Source of the DNA: Paramecium sonneborni
Taxonomy: Eukaryota; Ciliophora; Oligohymenophorea; Peniculida; Parameciidae
Direction: 5' to 3'
DNA length: 64,000 nucleotides
NCBI GenBank assembly: GCA_905182985.1
Contig: CAJJDN010000056.1
Coordinates: 331,247 to 395,246, forward strand
In this document: positions 35,232-47,183 of the stretch, piece after piece
How positions within the stretch are numbered: position 1 is the first letter of the stretch
How the letters are laid out: each line of letters starts with the position of its first letter
Made by a program: the position numbers and the translations under genes
The notes under the pieces: generated by a model
What the model was told of the DNA's origin: nothing
What the model saw: only the letters and a program-made list of their open reading frames with translations
Database searches by the model: none

Positions 35232-36412
35232 TCACAATATTACACAATTGTTAGGGAACTCATACTAATATCTTTCATACTCGCTATACACTGCTGAATC
35301 AAAAGAATTTTTTAATCTTACAACAACTTAAAATTCATTAAATATATATTACTTCTTCCATTTTCTTATCTTAATCTTCCACACTAGAGAAGAAATGATT
35401 CATAATTTCTTGGAATATCATAAAGAATTACTTAAGTGACATCAGGAAAGTCTAATCCTCGACTTCCAAGGCCTGTACAAACTAAAATACTTTTTATATA
35501 TTCAAATAAATTACTTCTAATTTTGTGTTCTAAATTACTCTAAATTCCGAATTCTATCTTCAACAGACTAACCAGAATGAAAATATAGATTAAATCCAAA
35601 TTCCTTTTTAAGTTCTTAACATTGTTTTTCTCCATCCACAAATATTATTGTTTTATGATTTTCTAAATAATTTTGAAGTGGCTAGTCCATAAATTAAAAA
35701 TTTCTTTTTGGAAATTACATGTAGTCTTTAGAAATATAAAATGTAAATTTGCTTCTATCTACAGATTTCAACTCATTTTCATCTTTTATATTATTTACAG
35801 AATTGCAAAGTACAAATTAATTTATATTCAAATGTCTTTAAATAGTATATACACTTTCTCTAAAACTTGCATCTCTATAATTAATATTTTATTGATACCC
35901 CCATGTTAGATCTGCTTCATCAATGACTAAGCAATTGACATCTTAAATTTTGCATCCTGATTTAACAAATTGAGCTAATTAAGCAGGAGTTGAAATGCAA
36001 ATGTCAATTAAATTCCAATCTAATAAGTGTCTCAAAGAATTATTCATTCTCTACAATCTATTTTTATTATAAGAATTTAATTTTCTTGCTTCTTAATCGC
36101 TCTTTCTTAATTAATGATATTACAATCATTTCAACAATAGGGGCTATAAATCCTATTGAGCCTATTCTGTTAACTCTAATTTCAGGATCTAATTCTCTTA
36201 TTTGCTTATAAGTTTATATGACTAATTCTTTGGTTGGAGTTAAAACAATAGATTTTTTCTATTCAAGTATGGGAAGGATATAGCAGAAAGTTTTACCAGT
36301 TCCACTTGGAGTTTATATGATTGTATTAAGTCCATCCTTAATGACTGGAATTATCTTAATAAATATTTCAGGATACTTTATTTTGAAGACTGTTCATCTT
36401 GATTTTATTCAT
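35232..36412 (-). CDS. DEAD-box RNA helicase
   Basis: Motifs in order: TIIQTPSGTGKTFCYILPIL (Walker A), VLTPTKELV (Ia), ISTPAQLAQFV (Ib), CLVIDEADLTW (DEAD), then domain 2 with KTIIFVDGEKQ (IV), LVCTGLGSRGLDFPDVTQVI (V, TxxxxRGLD) and YLLQCGRLRQENGR (VI, usually HRxGRxGR, here CGRLRQENGR). Introns of 22 nt near the start and 27 nt near the end are clear; others in the middle were not all placed. The Q-motif is absent or reduced because the protein starts only about 20 residues before Walker A. Motif III (SAT) was not found and motif VI lacks the His, so the enzyme may be divergent, possibly mitochondrial or an inactive paralogue. Confidence 0.78.
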
Positions 36413-36468
36413 AAAAAATATTAAAAGTTTAAATTATTTTATTAAATATTATTTATTTAGTGTTCCAT
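36413..36468. promoter_or_regulatory. 56-bp divergent promoter region
   Basis: Only 56 bp separate the initiator ATGs of the helicase (-, 36412) and the small basic protein gene (+, 36469). The stretch is A/T-only apart from a few bases and must hold both transcription starts. Confidence 0.55.
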
Positions 36469-36895
36469 ATGTAACAATTTGATTCAGAATTTGGAAGATT
36501 ATTTTATTGCATTTATACATTGCATAAACGACAACTTATAAGTTAGGAAAGAAAAGGAAGATTAAAAGGTTACTACTTTTATGACTGTAGATTTGCTTAT
36601 AACTACTGATGATAGTATGATTCCTTTATTAACTAATTTGAAATAATATAATGAATAATAGGTGCATGAGCATTTGTTATTAATAGTAGATTCTCCACAT
36701 GACAATGTACTTAAATAAGAATCAGAACCTTCTGAAGAAAATCAATCGATTAAATCTACTAGAACTTTAAGAATGAGTAAACCAAAAAAAATTGTTATTG
36801 AAAAGAGTACATTTAAATTAGCTGAAAAAAGTCCAGGCCCTATGAGTACTAGATCATCTTAAAAACGAACTTCTTCATCGATAAAAAATTCTTGA
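36469..36895 (+). CDS. Small basic protein with phosphorylation-prone tail
   Basis: ATG 36469 gives MQQFDSEFGRLFYCIYTLHK. A 22-nt intron (gttactacttttatgactgtag) joins RKGRLK to DLLITTDDSMIPLLTNLKQY. The rest is hydrophilic with acidic then Ser/Thr/Lys-rich parts (STRTLRMSKPKKIVIEKS; STRSSQKRTSSSIKNS), ending at TGA 36893-36895. About 134 residues. The tail looks like a kinase target or a microtubule-binding basic tail. No family was recognised. It lies 30 bp upstream of the cyclin gene on the same strand, one of the tightest tandem spacings in the window. Confidence 0.6.
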
Positions 36896-36925
36896 AATAT
36901 ATATGATTTTAATATAAATATAATT

Positions 36926-37830
36926 ATGAAATTAATTAAGAAGAAAGACATATTTCAGAATATTAACACAGAATATGAAATATCTGCATAAGTACAAAGA
37001 AAATTATTAAATGGAAATGCTCAATTTATAATTGATTTAGCTATAAATTTAGAGCTAAATTCATATTCTACAGTATCCCTAGCAATTCATTTATGTAATT
37101 ATTTCTTTCATCATAAATGTTATTTACAATATGATAGATTTGTAAAATATGATTATATAATAGATTGTTGCTGCTGCATCTCTCTTATTGGCTTAAAAAA
37201 TTAAAGATGGTGATCCAAGAATGAGAAAACTATTAATAAGTTTCCACAAAATAATGTAATCAATAGAGCAAACAAAAATGGCAAATGAGGCTTTAATGTA
37301 ATCATTATAAAATAAACTCTGTATTGCTGAAAGTAGAATTTTGAAGGTAATTGAATATGAATTTGATATCAAATTGCCAAATGATTACATAGAAGTAATA
37401 TGTAAAAAATGTGTACCAAAGAAGTTTGAAGAAGCCACTTTTCATACTCTTAAAATATTAATTTTAGATTCCTATAGAACATATGCACCTTTAGTATTTC
37501 ATTCATGGGTCATTTTAGTCGGAACTTTTTTAGTAGCTTCATCATAATTTTCATATACTCCTTATATGTCACCTCCTCCATAATTAAATATGCCATTAAT
37601 TAATAATGAAGAAGAAGCATATAAAGTATGGTTAGAACATGTTGAAAGAGAACTTAGAGATTTTGAAATTAATAAAATGAATAATACTAATACAAGATAA
37701 CAAGAAAAGACTACTATTCTTAAACAAGAAGATTTAAAAGACTTTCTTCTTGCATTTAATGAAATGCTGTTTTTAAATTAGAGTCCAGAATAACAATAAT
37801 AATAACAATAATAATAACAATAATAATTAC

Positions 37831-37875
<45 letters not shown>

Positions 37876-37970
37876 TACAATAATAATTACAATAATAACA
37901 ATAATAATTACAATAATAATAATAATAATAATAATAACAACCCTAGTAAACATTACATTAATCATCATGA
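36926..37970 (+). CDS. Cyclin with polyglutamine tail
   Basis: ATG 36926; one 22-nt intron (after YLQYDRF). The cyclin box is recognisable: STVSLAIHLCNYFFHHKCYL, then VAAASLLLAQKIKDGDPRMR (the A-x-x-x-L-A-x-K signature with the Lys that contacts the CDK) and ESRILKVIEYEFDIKLPNDY, followed by the second fold (KILILDSYRTYAPLVFHSWV). This order is that of transcription-type cyclins (K/L/T/C) rather than mitotic ones. Then come a Pro/Met-rich linker and about 50 residues of nearly pure glutamine, written mostly as TAA with some CAA and a few Leu, ending PQQTLHQSS at TGA 37968-37970. It probably partners a CDK acting on RNA polymerase II. Confidence 0.8.
37790..37946 (+). repeat. (TAA/CAA)n polyglutamine tract
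   Basis: A trinucleotide tract of TAA with interspersed CAA and TTA, in frame with the cyclin. Under the ciliate code it encodes polyQ with a few leucines; under the standard code it would be a wall of stops. Confidence 0.9.
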
Positions 37971-38094
37971 GTTTTAATTTTTTGTGATAAAAAAATATCA
38001 GGACCATTTAGTTTTTATCAATCAAAATTTATATCTAAATATAAGATTGTTTATTTCTTTTAATTTAAAAATAAAATTTTATAAATTATTTTAA

Positions 38095-40027
38095 ATGAAT
38101 TTATATATACTTCTTTTTCTTTGTTACTTTTAATGTTTCCAAATTATTTTGAATTCAACAAGATAAGCAATTAGAGAGTTATGTGTAAATCATGAAAGCA
38201 AAAAAGATTTGATAATTATTGTTGAGGATGTTGAATAAGAAGAATTGTATATTTAATGGGAATTATTACATATCAGCTCTGATCCTTCTATGACTGTCAA
38301 TGGATGTTTAACTTAACAGTATTAAAAACGTGCATATACAGACTGGGCTGTTAGATTAGGCAATTAAATTTTGATGTCAGAAAGATAAGAGTTTAATTTT
38401 ACACTTTATGAATCTAGTAGATTCTATAATTTAATTGATATGCCATTTTTTAATACTAATAATACATTAATAATGAATGGAACTATTTTTCTAATTAATT
38501 CGACTCAATTAAAGGTAAATTCTGATTATTTCATTCGAGTAACAGGTATAACAACTAAAACTAAAATCTAAATATTTTCATAATTGTTGTAAATTCGCAT
38601 AATGATATAAAAAGGAGATCTAATAGCAAAATAAATTATATCTATCCAAAAATTAGTAAATCCAGAATAGAGTGAAATTATTTTATCAAGTTCGATAATC
38701 TATGATTGGAAAATATTCATAAAAGATCCCACACGATTTGGCCCAATTTTATCTACTATTTCATAATAAAAAACTTCATTTATTAATATTTCATTAACTC
38801 CAACTTGGACTGATAAATTATTTATAATAACAATTATTGCTATTGATACAGATGGTATACAGTACTATTAGACTGATTGGTTTCATTAAATAGGATAATA
38901 ATGGAGCTCTCAATCAAAGATAGATTGCAATATTTCAGTTCTTTCAGATAATAATTAATCTCAATGGAGTTAGAGATATTCTTGCTTAGAATGGCAAAGT
39001 GGAGAACTTAAAGTTATTCTACCTTAATATGATTATCTTTCTCTTCCCTAAAACTCAGATTGCAATAATAATGGACAATTGCAATCCTCATATTAACCAT
39101 TACAATATTGTCTATGTAAAGATAATTATACTGGAATATCATGTTAAGATTTTATAGATGAAATTAATTATAATTAAACTTAATATTATTTTCGAACATT
39201 GATTAATGATTTTATATTTCAAACTTTAGATAAGTATTATTTTCATATTTAATTATAGCTCCACTTATTAAAGAATACTTTATTTATTAGTTAAAGAAAC
39301 ATAAGGAAATGATTAATCTCTATTTGATTTTTTAAAGTATAAGTCTTTCTATTTTGGCCAATAATTGCTTCTTATTTATGATACTCTAGCCATAAAATCC
39401 ATTATCAATAATAATACTAATCTTACTTAAGACATTTTTAAAGCTGTTTCAAATATTAAAAATCTATTTGAAATGACTGGAATCATGTAATATACTAATT
39501 TTATCATCTATGTATCAACCATTAATTAATTAACGTAAATTGATAAGAATACATTCTTATTAGAATATAAATAAAATTCTACTGTTGAATATTCATCTAA
39601 ATGTATATTTTTGAGCTCCAGCTTTATCTTTGCCTAAATGACTCTTTATTCATCTCAATTCACCAATTTCATTGGATCTAATATCTATTCCTAATTCATG
39701 AATTGTTAAGCTTTTTCAATCAATGCCAATCTACTTTTAAATATTAATACTAACATTTCAATAATAACTAATTATCAAATAACTTCAATTTAAAGACCAT
39801 CATAATTAAGATGTAAATCTAATTCAACAATAAATTAATGCAGAATACATAAATTATTTGATAATTATGCCGAAGCAAGTTTTGATTAATATTTTGGACC
39901 TTATGTTATTGAAAGATCCCCTATTTAAAAAACATTTGATTATCAAACTATAGTAGAATAAATTTCAAATCCATCCTATTAAAACATTTTAAGTTTCTTA
40001 CTTTGTTACATTTTATTACTAAATTGA
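38095..40027 (+). CDS. Secreted, probably GPI-anchored protein with EGF-like module
   Basis: ATG 38095 starts a clear signal peptide (MNLYILLFLCYFQCFQIILN). A single 25-nt intron shifts frame near residue 370 (FQTLDN then STYQRILYLL). The ectodomain has many N-x-S/T sites and one EGF-like unit (DCNNNGQLQSSYQPLQYCLC then KDNYTGISCQ) with the C-x-C and G-x-x-C ending. The C-terminus is hydrophobic with no basic residues after it (ILSFLLCYILLLN), as in GPI attachment signals. This makes an extracellular, membrane-tethered protein of about 635 residues. No family was recognised; it is not a Cys-periodic surface antigen. Confidence 0.7.
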
Positions 40028-40535
40028 AACCAACATATTTTAAAAGATACTAAAATGACACAAAATAAAATATTCATACTAAATTATTTGATATAGTATT
40101 ATATTGTATATATATTCAAAACTATTATTAATTCAGTATAAAATTTACACATAAGTTCTATAGATTAGCAAAAAATAAAAAAAATCTAAATTATGTTTAA
40201 TCTATATAAATTCTTTATTATGTTAATGTAGAATCATTTGAAATATTAAACTTGGATCTCTAGATTAATAATTTTTCTTTACTTATAGAAATTTTATTAA
40301 AACTTAAAAATTTATGCTTGTCATCAAAAAGCTTAGATTTATTTAAATAAAAAGGAAGATTATTTTTATATATTTCTCTTTTTAAAAACCAGTGTAATCT
40401 TTTATTCATATTGTAAAAATTTCATTTCATTATAAATAAAAATTTTTACATCATCATTAATATTAAATATATGAACATTGTTATAATATCAAAATTCATA
40501 ACTTAAAATTGTATGATTCCTATTTAATATTTAAA
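40028..40535. other. Intergenic region
   Basis: About 510 bp, AT-rich; no gene or repeat recognised. Confidence 0.5.
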
Positions 40536-43427
40536 ATGTCAAATTTATTCAGCAAGTGGACCTTGAGATTTAATGATCCTCTTCTTGAAGTTAAATTTTA
40601 AGAAAAACATAACATTAAAAGACAATATTTCTTTAGATCTTTACTTTCAATCGGTATTTTCACATGTTTTATTGCTATGATAATTTTCATAGTCTAAAGA
40701 GCATAGTGGCATATCATAATCTTTATGGTTAGTCTTACAATTATCCACATAATTTTTCTATTTTTCAGCATCAAATTATAACCTTATCTAAAGGGTATTT
40801 TTACATTATTATACTTTTCATATGTAGCTGCTGGCACTTTAATTACCTATGCATAAAATAATGTGTAAATTATATTTTAAATTAGGCCCTTTTATAATTA
40901 TGGATATTGTTGCTCTCTCTTATATATGACAGTCTTATAATATTGTGAAAATAAGTTTAAACCATTACTCATTATCTTTACATCAAGCATAACTTTAGGA
41001 CTATTTGTAAAATTCTAATTTGATTAATTGGCTTATATAGTATTTTGTATATTAATGACGATTTTATAAGGAATTATTACATATTTGTATGAATATACTG
41101 CAAGATTAGAATTTCAATTATAATATCAACTCAAATCATAAAAGTATAGACTTATTTATATATTTTTAGATCAATTATTTATAAATTTGTTTAAAATCCA
41201 TTATTTGCAATAAGTTTTAATAAAAAAATTAATAGTTTTTAACTTGAATTCGTAAACAAAAGTTTCGAGTAATTATATAAATAAACTTAAAATGGGAATT
41301 AATATAAAGAATTTTTGAGAACTTATTCAATCATAAATAAAAATTTTGAAAACTCAATTAGTTATTGCTTTAATAGATCATTTTAGAAACAAACACATTT
41401 AGAAGATTACTTATATGATTTAATAAACAATGATAAATTTATAGAAGAGGAGAATATGAAAAGCATATAAGTTACAAGTGACTAGGATAAAATCATTATT
41501 GATATAATGAGAACTTAGCATTAAAAAGATTTTATAATTCTAATCATCCATCAAAATTAAATCAACTTCTAGATAGAAAAATACGAACATAAAATTAAAT
41601 ATTTTAATGAAAATCTTAAATCGGTTCTTATGCTTATTGGTAATTAATTAGAAGAACAATATAAATATTTAAAACAGCTGAATAATAATTTGGATTTTTA
41701 AGGAGATATTTTGAAAAAATCCTTTTGCAATATTTAGTTTACATTAAACTACATAAAAAATCATATAATATATCTCTAAAGAGGAAAAATGCATTATTTG
41801 AAACAATAAATTGAACAATTTAAAATTGAAAATTTGAATGAATCTTTGTCTAGATATTTTGCTCATTATTGTTAAACTCAAAGAAAATAATTTGAATTAA
41901 TTTGTTCATATGAGGTTGAATAAAAGTTAATTAATTTAAATGCTAGATTATTAACCTAATTGCTAATTAATTGTTTTAATAAGATTTTAAAATTATCTTA
42001 ACCTAGGAGTACTATTTAATTTTAGATTGATTTAAAAAGGATACGAAAACAAACATTAATTGAAAACAATTAAAACAAGAATTAAGGCTTATAATTAATA
42101 TAATTTTCGTACACTTTTGAGCACAAACATCGATTTGAAAATATAGAAACAGAATTTTATTTATCAAATAATTCCCAATCTTTACAATACTTTGATGTAG
42201 AAAAAATTGTTAATTTAATAATTTTAAAGATCTTAAGTCCTTACAACTTTATCTAAAATCAATCTAAATATTAAGAAGATTTATCTAATTATAAGACAAC
42301 TTTGATAATTTATATTNTATAAATAAACTTAAAATGGGAATTAATATAAAGAATTTTTGAGAACTTATTCAATCATAAATAAAAATTTTGAAAACTCAAT
42401 TAGTTATTGCTTTAATAGATCATTTTAGAAACAAACACATTTAGAAGATTACTTATATGATTTAATAAACAATGATAAATTTATAGAAGAGGAGAATATG
42501 AAAAGCATATAAGTTACAAGTGACTAGGATAAAATCATTATTGATATAATGAGAACTTAGCATTAAAAAGATTTTATAATTCTAATCATCCATCAAAATT
42601 AAATCAACTTCTAGATAGAAAAATACGAACATAAAATTAAATATTTTAATGAAAATCTTAAATCGGTTCTTATGCTTATTGGTAATTAATTAGAAGAACA
42701 ATATAAATATTTAAAACAGCTGAATAATAATTTGGATTTTTAAGGAGATATTTTGAAAAAATCCTTTTGCAATATTTAGTTTACATTAAACTACATAAAA
42801 AATCATATAATATATCTCTAAAGAGGAAAAATGCATTATTTGAAACAATAAATTGAACAATTTAAAATTGAAAATTTGAATGAATCTTTGTCTAGATATT
42901 TTGCTCATTATTGTTAAACTCAAAGAAAATAATTTGAATTAATTTGTTCATATGAGGTTGAATAAAAGTTAATTAATTTAAATGCTAGATTATTAACCTA
43001 ATTGCTAATTAATTGTTTTAATAAGATTTTAAAATTATCTTAACCTAGGAGTACTATTTAATTTTAGATTGATTTAAAAAGGATACGAAAACAAACATTA
43101 ATTGAAAACAATTAAAACAAGAATTAAGGCTTATAATTAATATAATTTTCGTACACTTTTGAGCACAAACATCGATTTGAAAATATAGAAACAGAATTTT
43201 ATTTATCAAATAATTCCCAATCTTTACAATACTTTGATGTAGAAAAAATTGTTAATTTAATAATTTTAAAGATCTTAAGTCCTTACAACTTTATCTAAAA
43301 TCAATCTAAATATTAAGAAGATTTATCTAATTATAAGACAACTTTGATAATTTATATTTATACTGATTAAAATTATTTGGATCCCTCTTTTACTAAATAT
43401 AATCAACAAAAAGTTCTTGAAAACTGA
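40536..43427 (+). CDS. Six-span membrane protein with histidine-kinase-like tail (copy A), split by assembly duplication
   Basis: ATG 40536 gives MSNLFSKWTLRFNDPLLEVK, then about six hydrophobic spans (FTCFIAMIIFIVQ; WHIIIFMVSLTIIHIIFLFF; PLLIIFTSSITLGLFVKF and others) with one 21-nt intron joining NNV to PFYNYGYCC. The cytoplasmic tail contains a helical segment (YEHKIKYFNENLKSVLMLIG) and LINLNARLLTQLLINCFNKI, resembling the N-box helix of histidine kinases but without its Asn, and without an H-box His or G-boxes. The tail ends at TGA 43425-43427. An exact 1,041-bp duplication (N at 42317) interrupts it; deleting 41276-42317 restores one gene. It is paralogous to the gene at 43989. Confidence 0.6.
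41276..42316. repeat. Direct repeat copy 1 (1,041 bp), assembly duplication
   Basis: Appears identical to 42318-43358, separated by one N at 42317; same pattern as the repeat at 22.7-25.0 kb. Confidence 0.85.
42318..43358. repeat. Direct repeat copy 2 (1,041 bp), assembly duplication
   Basis: Second copy, starting directly after the N at 42317. Only this copy is continuous with the 3' end of the membrane gene. Confidence 0.85.
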
Positions 43428-43988
43428 CTTATTTATTGAAAAGATTATTTATATTATCTCATTCAATTCACTTTTCTGTAGTATATTTTTTTTTCTTAAA
43501 TTTAAACTTTTAGTATTAATATTATATAAAATTCACTAATATTTTTTTAAACAATTTTAATGCTGAAATGAAAGAACCCATACAAAAACATGCCGCTCTT
43601 TAAAATAATTAAGTTTTTTTAAGAAATAACGTAATTTTATAAAAAATTTTTAATTTTATATTATCAATTAATGATTAATGCTGAAAGAAGATTTCGCTTT
43701 AATCAATATAATTCTGTCTGAATTAAGGTAAAAGACAATTAATTAGATCAACCTAATTAAAGATAGAGTGTTAAAATTTTCATAATCAATTTGATATTCT
43801 AACTATTTTTTATTATTTTGAAAGTTCTTAAATTTAAATTTATCTTCAACTTTACTTTTTAATAAGTATTGTAAAACACTTCAACTTAAATTTTGAAATA
43901 GAGATATTATTAGAAGAATATCTCAGGATATTTTTTAATTTGAATCGTACTTATTCTTGATTTTATAATTTTTATTAGTTAAAAAGAA
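43428..43988. other. Intergenic region between tandem paralogues
   Basis: About 560 bp, AT-rich with a T8 run near 43490; no convincing frame was found. Confidence 0.5.
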
Positions 43989-45839
43989 ATGGCATAATTA
44001 TTAAAAGCATTAACATTATAGTTTACTAACCCGATTCATGAAGCACAATATTAAGATTTCCTTAATAATTAAAGGCTATTTTTTTTAAGAGCATTATTGT
44101 TTACTATTATGCTGTCCTGCTTTTTTGCTATGTTGATTTTTATAGTTTAAAGCTAATCGGCTGTTTTAATTAGTTTTATGACAGTTCTATTCATTTTGCA
44201 TATGGTATTTTTATTCTTTAGCTATAAACTGATTTTTTGTTTAAGGCATATTATGACAATCTTATTTGCTTCTTATGTACCAGCTGCTTTCTCACTAGCC
44301 TATATAGGATTTAATGTGTAAGATTTTTTTATTATTTTAGTCCGTTATACGACTTTGGAATTGCATGCGGCATTTTGTTTACCAGTGTTTTATAATATTG
44401 TGACAATAAATTTAAAGTAATATATGTTCTCATCACTAATTGGATAACTTTAGTGTTATTTGTCCCATTTGAACTTGCATATATTTAATATTTAGTTTAT
44501 TCAGTCTCAATGTTTTTTTTATTGGGTACCACTACATATTTAATTGAACATAATAGAAGATCATAGTTTTTATTTAGCCAAAAAATTTAATCATAATAGT
44601 AAAAAAATATTATAATTTAGATCAATTTTATTTGAGTTTTCTAATGATTATCTATTTGCAATTATTTACAATGAATAGCAAAGATGCTTTTAGCTATCAT
44701 TTGCTAACAAACAATTCGAATCTAAATATAAAACTGATTTGAATGAAAATAATGTAAGGGATTTTTTGAGAACTCAAATGATAATTAATCTAAACAACTT
44801 AGGCTCTAATCGCTATTTATTAAATAAATAAACAAACAAATAACTTAATTTAGAAGAATATTTATTCGATTTAATTTAATAGAATGATGATAATCATAAA
44901 GAGGATAGATATTAAATTTAAAGTATTAGTGAGAAAGAAAAATATACAATTGATATATTGAGATTTGAATACACATAAACTATTTTCTTTATTTCAATAA
45001 AGAAGAATTAAGCAAAAACTTAAATAGAAAAATATGAAAAAAAAATAAAATATTTAAATGAAAGGTTTAATTAAGTTCTTCTGTGTATAGGAAGTAGATT
45101 GGAAAAATTATATAACTAAATGATAAAGCTTAGATATAGTTAAGATTTAAATACTGATCTTCTTTTTTAAAAATAATAATGTAATATATAATATACTTTA
45201 ATTTACTTAAAAAACTTTTTAGTTTATTAAGCAAAAAGAAAGATGTATCTTTTAAAATAGCAATATGAAACACTTCTTGTTGAAAAATTAATCGATGTTT
45301 TTTCTGAATATTTTCGAAATTAATGCTATTTACACAATAAATCATTCGTTTTGATATGCTAAAATTAAGTAGAAAAGATATAGTTAAATTTAAATACTAG
45401 ATTACTAACTTAATTGTTAATTAATTGTTTTAATAAGATTTTATAAATATCTTAACCTTAGAGCACTATTGAATTTTAGATTGATTTAAAAGGAATATCA
45501 AATTAAGTATTAATTGAAAACAATGAAAATAAATCTTAAGGCTTATAATTGATATAATTTTCGTATACTTTTGAGCACAAAGATAAAATAGAAAATATTG
45601 AATCAAAATTTTATTAATAAATAAATTAGGACTCTTAGATGCCAGTGGAAATAGAATGTATTGTAAATTTAATCATTCTGAATATTCTTGGTTCTTAAAA
45701 CTTTATCTAAAATAAATCAACATTTTAAGAAGATTAAGTGAATTATAAAACAATTTTATAATTCTATATTTATACTGATTAAACGTAATTGGAACCTTCT
45801 TTTACTAAATTTATATAAAGGAGAAGTTTAGACTATTGA
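43989..45839 (+). CDS. Six-span membrane protein with histidine-kinase-like tail (copy C)
   Basis: ATG 43989 gives MAQLLKALTLQFTNPIHEAQ, then hydrophobic spans matching copy A (LFTIMLSCFFAMLIFIVQSQ; FMTVLFILHMVFLFFSYKLI; FGIACGILFTSVLQYCDNKF). A 22-nt intron joins GFNV to PLYDFG. The tail again carries a helical region (YEKKIKYLNERFNQVLLCIG) and RLLTQLLINCFNKI-like sequence, with related wording to TGA 45837-45839 (LEPSFTKF). Identity to copy A rises toward the 3' end, where even the DNA is nearly the same. Introns around 44640 and 45165-45400 were not all placed. Probably a membrane-bound signalling or scaffold protein that has lost kinase activity, if it ever had it. Confidence 0.6.
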
Positions 45840-45920
45840 AATAATTAATTTATTCTATATACGTAATTTTATAATACATAAATTTTAAAGATTAATTCAA
45901 TTATTAATATAATTAATTTA

Positions 45921-47183
45921 ATGAGTATACGTTCGATTAGAGAAAAATAATGGAGGCAGTCAATTTTTATTACTTACTAAATAGCTTAAGGAGATTGTTT
46001 ATTAGAGATTGAATTAATGTCTAAGCAAATCAATTTTTCATTATTTTCATCAATGTACTTATTGTTGGAAGCTCCTTTTCAATATTTCAAACTTGAATAT
46101 TAGGAAAATGGGTTTATATCTATGAAAGCTTTTCTTGAAATATTAAAGAAAGTTTAAAACAATCCAATTTAAGGAGCATCTAGTGATGTTATTAATAAAC
46201 TATTAGAGGAGTTTGAATAAATAGAAGAGGATCTAAATTAAAGATTAATCCATCTTTATAAATTTTCAGATAATCCGCAATTTTTAGATAAAAATACTAA
46301 AAATTAAAATGATGGATAATTATTGAGTAAAATCAAGGAAATTGATCAAAAAATTACAGATACTTATAAAATTCGAAATCCTAAATGGTAATTACTTTAT
46401 GTGGTTGAAACAACAGCAACTTAAATTTGGAATGGTGAAGAGAAAAAAATAATAAAATTAGGAAAAACAGATCTAACTATTTAAAATTATGTTGCTTAAT
46501 TAAAAAAAAATTATCAAGGAAAAATTGAATTTTAACCTCTTTTTGCTTAAAGATTATATACTCCAGGAACTGATTTAGTTGATAGAAAATATTTCCATAA
46601 AAAACTATTAGAATCTATCCCTAATTCAAAATTATATTTGAAAGCAAATGAAAGTGAGAAATCTTAGATTCATTATGAATTTTATTATCTAACATAAGAA
46701 TTTGTATAAAATTTTGAGAAATTATTGCACCAATTTATAGATAAACATAAATCAGAATATAATAAAGATTAAATAGATGAGAAACAAGAGACATAGGCTA
46801 TATTACAATAATAAAATTAAGAATAAACTAAATAGATTGTTGAACAAAAAAAAGAAGAAATTTAAATACTTTAGAGCGAGACTGAATAATCAGAAAGTGA
46901 TAAATTACTTGATATAATTCAAAAAGATGAGACTCTAAATGAGAATACTAATCTTTGTGAATTAAGTAGCAGTCTTGATGATGAAAATACTTTTTATAAT
47001 TTTTTCAGTTTTGGTGAGAAAACTTATCAAAAGCTTTTAGGAATTCCTGTGGATTATGAGTTATCTGAGGAGAATGAATACATAGTTACAGAAGCATCTA
47101 AAATGGTAAATAGTGAACATAATCTCCTGAAAGGTTTTTTATTTTTAGCTGCAGTTAAGAGATAGATGGCAATTGATTAATGA
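45921..47183 (+). CDS. Unknown protein with possible GIY-YIG/T5orf172-like domain
   Basis: A continuous frame of 421 codons (ATG 45921, MSIRSIREKQWRQSIFITYQ; TGA 47181-47183) with no intron. The middle holds WQLLYVVETTATQIWNGEEK, KKIIKLGKTDLT, then QNYVAQLKKNY and YFHKKLLESIPNSKLYLKAN. The order Y-V-V ... I-K-L-G-K-T ... helix ... K-L recalls the T5orf172/GIY-YIG fold (IYV ... K-I-G-x-T ... R), but the catalytic Arg and Glu are not evident. The last 130 residues are Gln/Glu-rich, ending in a short globular piece (FFSFGEKTYQKLLGIPVDYE). The function is open. Confidence 0.55.

Noticed and set aside
37756..38007. Minus-strand ORF of almost pure Ile/Val
   Set aside because: It is the antisense shadow of the in-frame TAA/CAA polyglutamine tract of the cyclin gene.
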